From positions 1,302,001 through 1,366,000 of the forward strand of contig OZ257260.1 in assembly GCA_965279735.1 (NCBI GenBank): a DNA stretch of 64,000 nucleotides, given 5' to 3'. Shown here piece after piece: positions 60,639 through 64,000 of the stretch. The position numbers were made by a program, and so were the translations under genes. The stretch comes from CAIUGU01 sp965279735 (GTDB taxonomy: Bacteria; Pseudomonadota; Gammaproteobacteria; Steroidobacterales; Steroidobacteraceae). The notes beneath the pieces were generated by a model. It saw only the letters and a program-made list of their open reading frames with translations, was not told the origin of the DNA and did no database searches. Each line of letters starts with the position of its first letter. Positions within the stretch are counted from its first letter, which is position 1.

Positions 60639-61292
60639 CTAGATCGCGCTCCCTTTCAGCAAGGTGAAAACATTTTCGAGGGCATCCTGGGGTGTCGGCT
60701 CACGATCGCCGAAGGCAACCGTTCTGTGCCGGTCATTCCTGTCCCATTCCGCTACCGCATACACCTTGCCGTCGACAGAGGTTTTCTCAAGTGTGATGTA
60801 GCGGGTAGAGGGCGCAAGCTCACCTTCCACGAGAAGCTCGCCATCCTTGTAAACAATGGCGGCGAAATATGCCTCAGACGCATATTGGGGCGGCGGCATC
60901 CTGACCAGGTGAACGGTATAACCGTCACGTCGGATCGTATCGATGCCTATCTGCCGCACGAACTGCTGCATGTCCTCGGGAGCGGTTTTCGGATCGAAGG
61001 TGGGAACACCCGCGGCGTATACGACTGCATTGCCGAACAGACGCGCCACGGGATCCCCTGGCTGCCGAGGGTGAGCGATCAGTGTCTGAATATCCCTTTC
61101 GTAGAGGAAAGCTGCCCTGCGCAGCGAAAAATGCTCAAAAAAATAGAGCAGCGGACGAGTCGGCGGCTGCGGCTGCATGAGCAGTCGCGCAGGAGGTGCT
61201 TCGGCAGCCTGCCCTGCGCCGCCCGGGAGGACGGCGAACAGCACCAGCGCCGCAGCTGAAAGGCGAGCGTCGAGAAAGGAGTACGTTGCCAT
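60639..61292 (-). CDS. Exported hypothetical protein
   Basis: The 217-residue protein has a signal peptide (FLDARLSAAALVLFAVLPGG). Its mature part contains DTIRRDGYTVHLVRMPPPQYASEAYF and YITLEKTSVDGKVYAVAEW, which look beta-rich. No family is recognised. It has no cysteines in the mature part. Confidence 0.65.
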   Translation of the reverse strand: MATYSFLDARLSAAALVLFAVLPGGAGQAAEAPPARLLMQPQPPTRPLLYFFEHFSLRRAAFLYERDIQTLIAHPRQPGDPVARLFGNAVVYAAGVPTFDPKTAPEDMQQFVRQIGIDTIRRDGYTVHLVRMPPPQYASEAYFAAIVYKDGELLVEGELAPSTRYITLEKTSVDGKVYAVAEWDRNDRHRTVAFGDREPTPQDALENVFTLLKGSAI

Positions 61293-61608
61293 CAGTTCAC
61301 AGTCACGTGATTGCTCATGGGATCGGCACCTTACCTGATTGGGGAATGGATGCCAGACAGCAACATCTTTCGTGGCGCTTCGAGCGAATGATGCTGCGCG
61401 AGAATGCGGAACGCCTGTACCGCCTTTCCAAAAGGGACATCACTCAAATCAGTTGAAGAAGGCTACACGCAACTGGCTCTTCATGTCCGTGTGTGCGCTT
61501 GTCCTGATTGTCAGATCGCGACGGCCGGAGGAAACCCATAGGCTTCCTCCGGCCTTGGACTCAATTGCCCGGGATGCCGCTGAATGAAATCAACGGCACC
61601 AAAGCGAC
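61293..61608. other. Intergenic gap with a long inverted repeat
   Basis: No convincing gene is seen in this 316-bp stretch. A perfect 11-bp inverted repeat, GGCCGGAGGAA (61523-61533) and TTCCTCCGGCC (61544-61554), lies 55 bp past the stop of the metallo-beta-lactamase gene. There is no T-run, so it could be a weak terminator or an mRNA-end hairpin. Confidence 0.5.
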
Positions 61609-62547
61609 TTACTCCGCAGTCCAGACGTAGTGATCACCCTGACTCTCGAACTTGCCGAGGCCGGGGAAAGGAAAGTGGACCGCATAGATGCGTTGACCAC
61701 TCGCGGCAGCACTCGCGATGAATTCCTTGCGGCTGGCCTGGGCGACGGCTGCATCGCCATCGAAGGCAATGGTCCAGTCCGGCTGCTGCACGGAAATGAT
61801 GCTGTGATGGACCATGTCGCCGACATACAGGAGTGACTGATCGCCGGAGGTGATCAGGTATCCCGAGTGTCCCGGTGTGTGACCCTTGATGTCGACAGCC
61901 TTGACGCCAGGGACGAGATCGGCGCCCGGCTCGAACTCGACTACCTTCGGCGTAACGACTGCGACGATCGATGCCATCGGTTCCTGGCTCTTGAACGACG
62001 CCCATTCGGCGGCCTGGATGTGAATCGTCGCATTCGGGAACGCGAGCGCATCGCCTGCCACCAGGCCACCAACATGGTCGCCATGGGCATGGCTGATGAA
62101 GATGTCGGTCACGCTCGCAGGGTCGACGCCTGCAGCAGCCAGGTTCGCGGGAAGTTTGCCGTTCGCGGGACCCATCAACCCGGCAGCACCCGTGTCGAAC
62201 AGGAGCACCTTGTCAGCGGTCTTTACCAGAAGCGGCTGGATGGAAAGACTCAACGAATCGGGCGGCAGGCCATTGGCGGTGAGCAGGGCTTCGACGTCTG
62301 CCTTCTTGGCGTTGACGGCCAGGATCTTGTTGTCATTCGGCACTGTCATCCCGCCGTCGGTGATGGCAGCAGCCTGGAATTCGCCAATCGTGAAAGGACT
62401 CACCTCGGCGGAAGCGGCGATCGGCGCAATGGCCGCTGGCGCTGCAGCCTCAACCGGCGCAGCTTCTTCTTGCTTGGAGCAAGCCCCCAGCGCGATCAAG
62501 GCAGCCAAACCGACCATCTGGCTCGTCAAACGTATCAACTTCTGCAT
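61609..62547 (-). CDS. Lipoprotein metallo-beta-lactamase-fold hydrolase
   Basis: The 312-residue protein has a lipoprotein signal with lipobox LGAC (MVGLAALIALGACSKQ) and an Ala/Pro-rich linker. The metallo-beta-lactamase fold has SHAHGDHVGG, GHTPGHSGYL and GDMVHH zinc motifs. The start is ATG 62547, six bases after GGGGAG; two more ATGs precede it directly. It would act in the periplasm on an unknown substrate. Confidence 0.87.
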   Translation of the reverse strand: MQKLIRLTSQMVGLAALIALGACSKQEEAAPVEAAAPAAIAPIAASAEVSPFTIGEFQAAAITDGGMTVPNDNKILAVNAKKADVEALLTANGLPPDSLSLSIQPLLVKTADKVLLFDTGAAGLMGPANGKLPANLAAAGVDPASVTDIFISHAHGDHVGGLVAGDALAFPNATIHIQAAEWASFKSQEPMASIVAVVTPKVVEFEPGADLVPGVKAVDIKGHTPGHSGYLITSGDQSLLYVGDMVHHSIISVQQPDWTIAFDGDAAVAQASRKEFIASAAASGQRIYAVHFPFPGLGKFESQGDHYVWTAE

Positions 62548-62630
62548 CATCATCTCCCCAATGTGGAATTCCACGGAATGCGGCATGTTATAGGAACAGG
62601 GCTCGCAGGGGGGCAGTCTCCGCGTAGTGA

Positions 62631-63746
62631 CTACGGATAGACCGGCAGCGCTGCGTGAGTGCCGAATGCGGCTCTCAAGCCCTCCACCGCACAGGCCTCA
62701 TCGCCTGCTTCCCCACTCCCGCTGACGCCTACCGCACCGATCATCTGGCCGTCGACCACGATCGGAATGCCACCCGGGTCCGTGAAGAAGTCGAACCAGA
62801 CGGACGAAACCGGCAGTCCTCCCGGATTGTTGCTGAACTGTGCAGCCCGGATTGATGTCGGCTGCCGCAGCTTCAACGCCGCCTGAGCCTTCAGCAGGGC
62901 TGCGCGAACGTCGATCGCCGTCTGGCCATCCATGCGTTCCATGTGCACCAGTTCGCCGAAGGCGTTGAGGACGTAGACCGACATGCCTGCTCCCTTGGCC
63001 GTCACCCACTCACGACAAGTGCGGGCAACGCTCTTCGCGGCAGCGAGCGAGATCTGGTTGCCGTCAAGCACGAGCGCGGCAGCAGCCATGTCGACCACGA
63101 ATTCGGTCGGGAGGTTGGTCCTTGGCGGCGCTGTCGGTGCAAAACGGGGTACCGGCGCAACGCTCGCCACGGGATTGGGACGCGCGGGTATGTCCTCGGT
63201 CAACGGCGGGACGGAAGGCCCTAACACCTCGAGCATGGCGCGATGGGCGCAGATCTCATCACTCCAGCGTGGAAGTTGCGGAGGCGTCCCGCCGACGCCG
63301 ATGGCACCAATCATCTGCCCGCTGACGATGATGGGAAGGCCGCCTGCGTTTGAATAGAGCCCGAGCTGCATGTGTTCGAATTCGAGCGCCGGCTCTCCGA
63401 TGACGCCATTCATCGATCGCTTGCTCGGCTGCCCCGTGAGCAACGCGGTGCGCGCCTTCATTTCGGTGGTGATGGTATTGAGATACCCCTGCCCATCCAT
63501 ACGGTCCATGTACACCGGCGTCCCCTGTCGGTCGAGGACCATGATGCTGTGCCGAACCTTCTCGCCGATGGCCATTCTCTGGCAGATCTCCGAGATCCGT
63601 TCCGCCGTAGCTAGATTGATGGTCCGGAAGTCGTGGAGCTTCTCGGCAGCATCGCCGGTGACTACAAATTGACGCGGCACGTCCTGCGCACCAGCACTAC
63701 TAGCCCATAGGCAGAACGCCATCACCCAGACATATCGGGAGCCCAT
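62631..63746 (-). CDS. Exported double GlcG/HbpS-domain protein
   Basis: The 371-residue protein has a signal peptide (YVWVMAFCLWASSAGAQ) and two GlcG/HbpS (DUF336) modules. The modules share RQGTPVYMDRMDGQ and FGELVHMERMDGQ, then IIVSGQMIGAIGVGG and IVVDGQMIGAVGVSG. The modules are separated by a Pro-rich linker (PARPNPVASVAPVPRFAPTA). HbpS modules bind haem or cobalamin-like ligands in other proteins. The start is ATG 63746. Confidence 0.85.
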   Translation of the reverse strand: MGSRYVWVMAFCLWASSAGAQDVPRQFVVTGDAAEKLHDFRTINLATAERISEICQRMAIGEKVRHSIMVLDRQGTPVYMDRMDGQGYLNTITTEMKARTALLTGQPSKRSMNGVIGEPALEFEHMQLGLYSNAGGLPIIVSGQMIGAIGVGGTPPQLPRWSDEICAHRAMLEVLGPSVPPLTEDIPARPNPVASVAPVPRFAPTAPPRTNLPTEFVVDMAAAALVLDGNQISLAAAKSVARTCREWVTAKGAGMSVYVLNAFGELVHMERMDGQTAIDVRAALLKAQAALKLRQPTSIRAAQFSNNPGGLPVSSVWFDFFTDPGGIPIVVDGQMIGAVGVSGSGEAGDEACAVEGLRAAFGTHAALPVYP

Positions 63747-63756
63747 AGCGCCCCTC

Positions 63757-64000
63757 TCAGCGAATCGCGATAGGCCGCACGATGGAACCCGTCGCCCCCT
63801 TGATGCGCTCGGGCAAAGTGAGCAGCAGGAATTCGTAGACCTGGTCACGCGCCAGATCCTTTAGCTCCATGTTCTCGAGCATCGGCACTCCCGCCTGCAG
63901 CAAGTCATAGTGAACATTGTTGCTGCGAGGAGTCGGCCGGACCTCGACGCAGCAGCTATCCGCTCCGACCATCGACACCTGATGTGTGATCAGCCACTGC
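63757..64000 (-). CDS. Cyclase family protein, C-terminal part
   Basis: The gene runs off the right edge; 80 codons plus stop are visible. DLLQAGVPMLENMELKDLA and LTLPERIKGATGSIVRPIAI match the C-terminal end of cyclase/kynurenine-formamidase-like proteins (GATGS-x-x-RxxAI). The metal site lies outside the window. It is 10 bp upstream of the GlcG gene on the same strand and may be co-transcribed with it. Confidence 0.72.
   Translation of the reverse strand, partial: QWLITHQVSMVGADSCCVEVRPTPRSNNVHYDLLQAGVPMLENMELKDLARDQVYEFLLLTLPERIKGATGSIVRPIAIR

Noticed and set aside
61196..61587. Small plus-strand frames in the gap at 61.3-61.6 kb
   Set aside because: No ribosome-binding site, no recognisable motif, and Arg/Pro-rich composition typical of chance frames.

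Overview
The window is 64 kb of GC-rich bacterial chromosome, densely coded, with no transposase, integrase, CRISPR array, rRNA or tRNA that I could recognise. Several features point to a gammaproteobacterium near the Xanthomonadales/Steroidobacterales: a fused aspartokinase-diaminopimelate decarboxylase, a his operon headed by a TrpR-family repressor, a metX-metB pair behind a SAM-I riboswitch, a TonB-dependent receptor, and an aerobic caa3-type oxidase. This placement is inference from gene content; no marker gene fixes it.

Positions 1-4.9 kb (minus strand) hold a partial aminotransferase, a peroxiredoxin, ilvD, an EamA exporter and an M17 aminopeptidase. From 4.97 to 12 kb (plus strand) lies a branched-chain amino acid operon, ilvC-leuA-ilvE-leuC-leuD-leuB. 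It is preceded by a Val/Leu-rich leader peptide and a terminator, a classic attenuator layout. A 367-bp gap ending in a strong terminator separates it from the convergent metX-metB pair (12.3-14.6 kb, minus), which has a clear SAM-I riboswitch in its leader. A short divergent control region with a near-perfect 26-bp palindrome then leads into hisR-hisG-D-C-B-H-A-F-I (15.0-22.5 kb, plus). hisF there appears to start at an ATT codon.

From 22.5 to 30.7 kb come an EF-hand protein, an unrecognised 564-residue secreted protein, lysC-lysA, a PA3496-like small protein, a SAM hydroxide adenosyltransferase family enzyme, a DUF4159 protein and two small membrane proteins. At 30.8-36.7 kb is a cytochrome oxidase operon: subunit II fused to two cytochrome c domains, subunit I, two subunit III genes, subunit IV, a c5-like cytochrome, and a small protein resembling the membrane part of subunit II.

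The remaining 27 kb is accessory in character and dominated by exported proteins: VOC and YCII proteins, a PucR-type regulator, an M15-like peptidase, two tandem transglutaminases, an orphan TRAP binding protein, an SGNH hydrolase, a glycine-zipper protein, DUF6152/DUF3237/carboxymuconolactone-decarboxylase-like proteins, a TonB receptor, a Tat-exported F420-reductase-like protein, a GSDH-type dehydrogenase, a luciferase-family oxidoreductase, a collagen-like protein, two SMP-30-like paralogues around an SRPBCC protein, a lipoprotein metallo-beta-lactamase, a double GlcG/HbpS protein and a partial cyclase. The first 22 kb plus lysC-lysA form a biosynthetic core for Ile/Val/Leu, Met, His and Lys. 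Each of the first three pathways shows a different control mode (attenuation, riboswitch, repressor).
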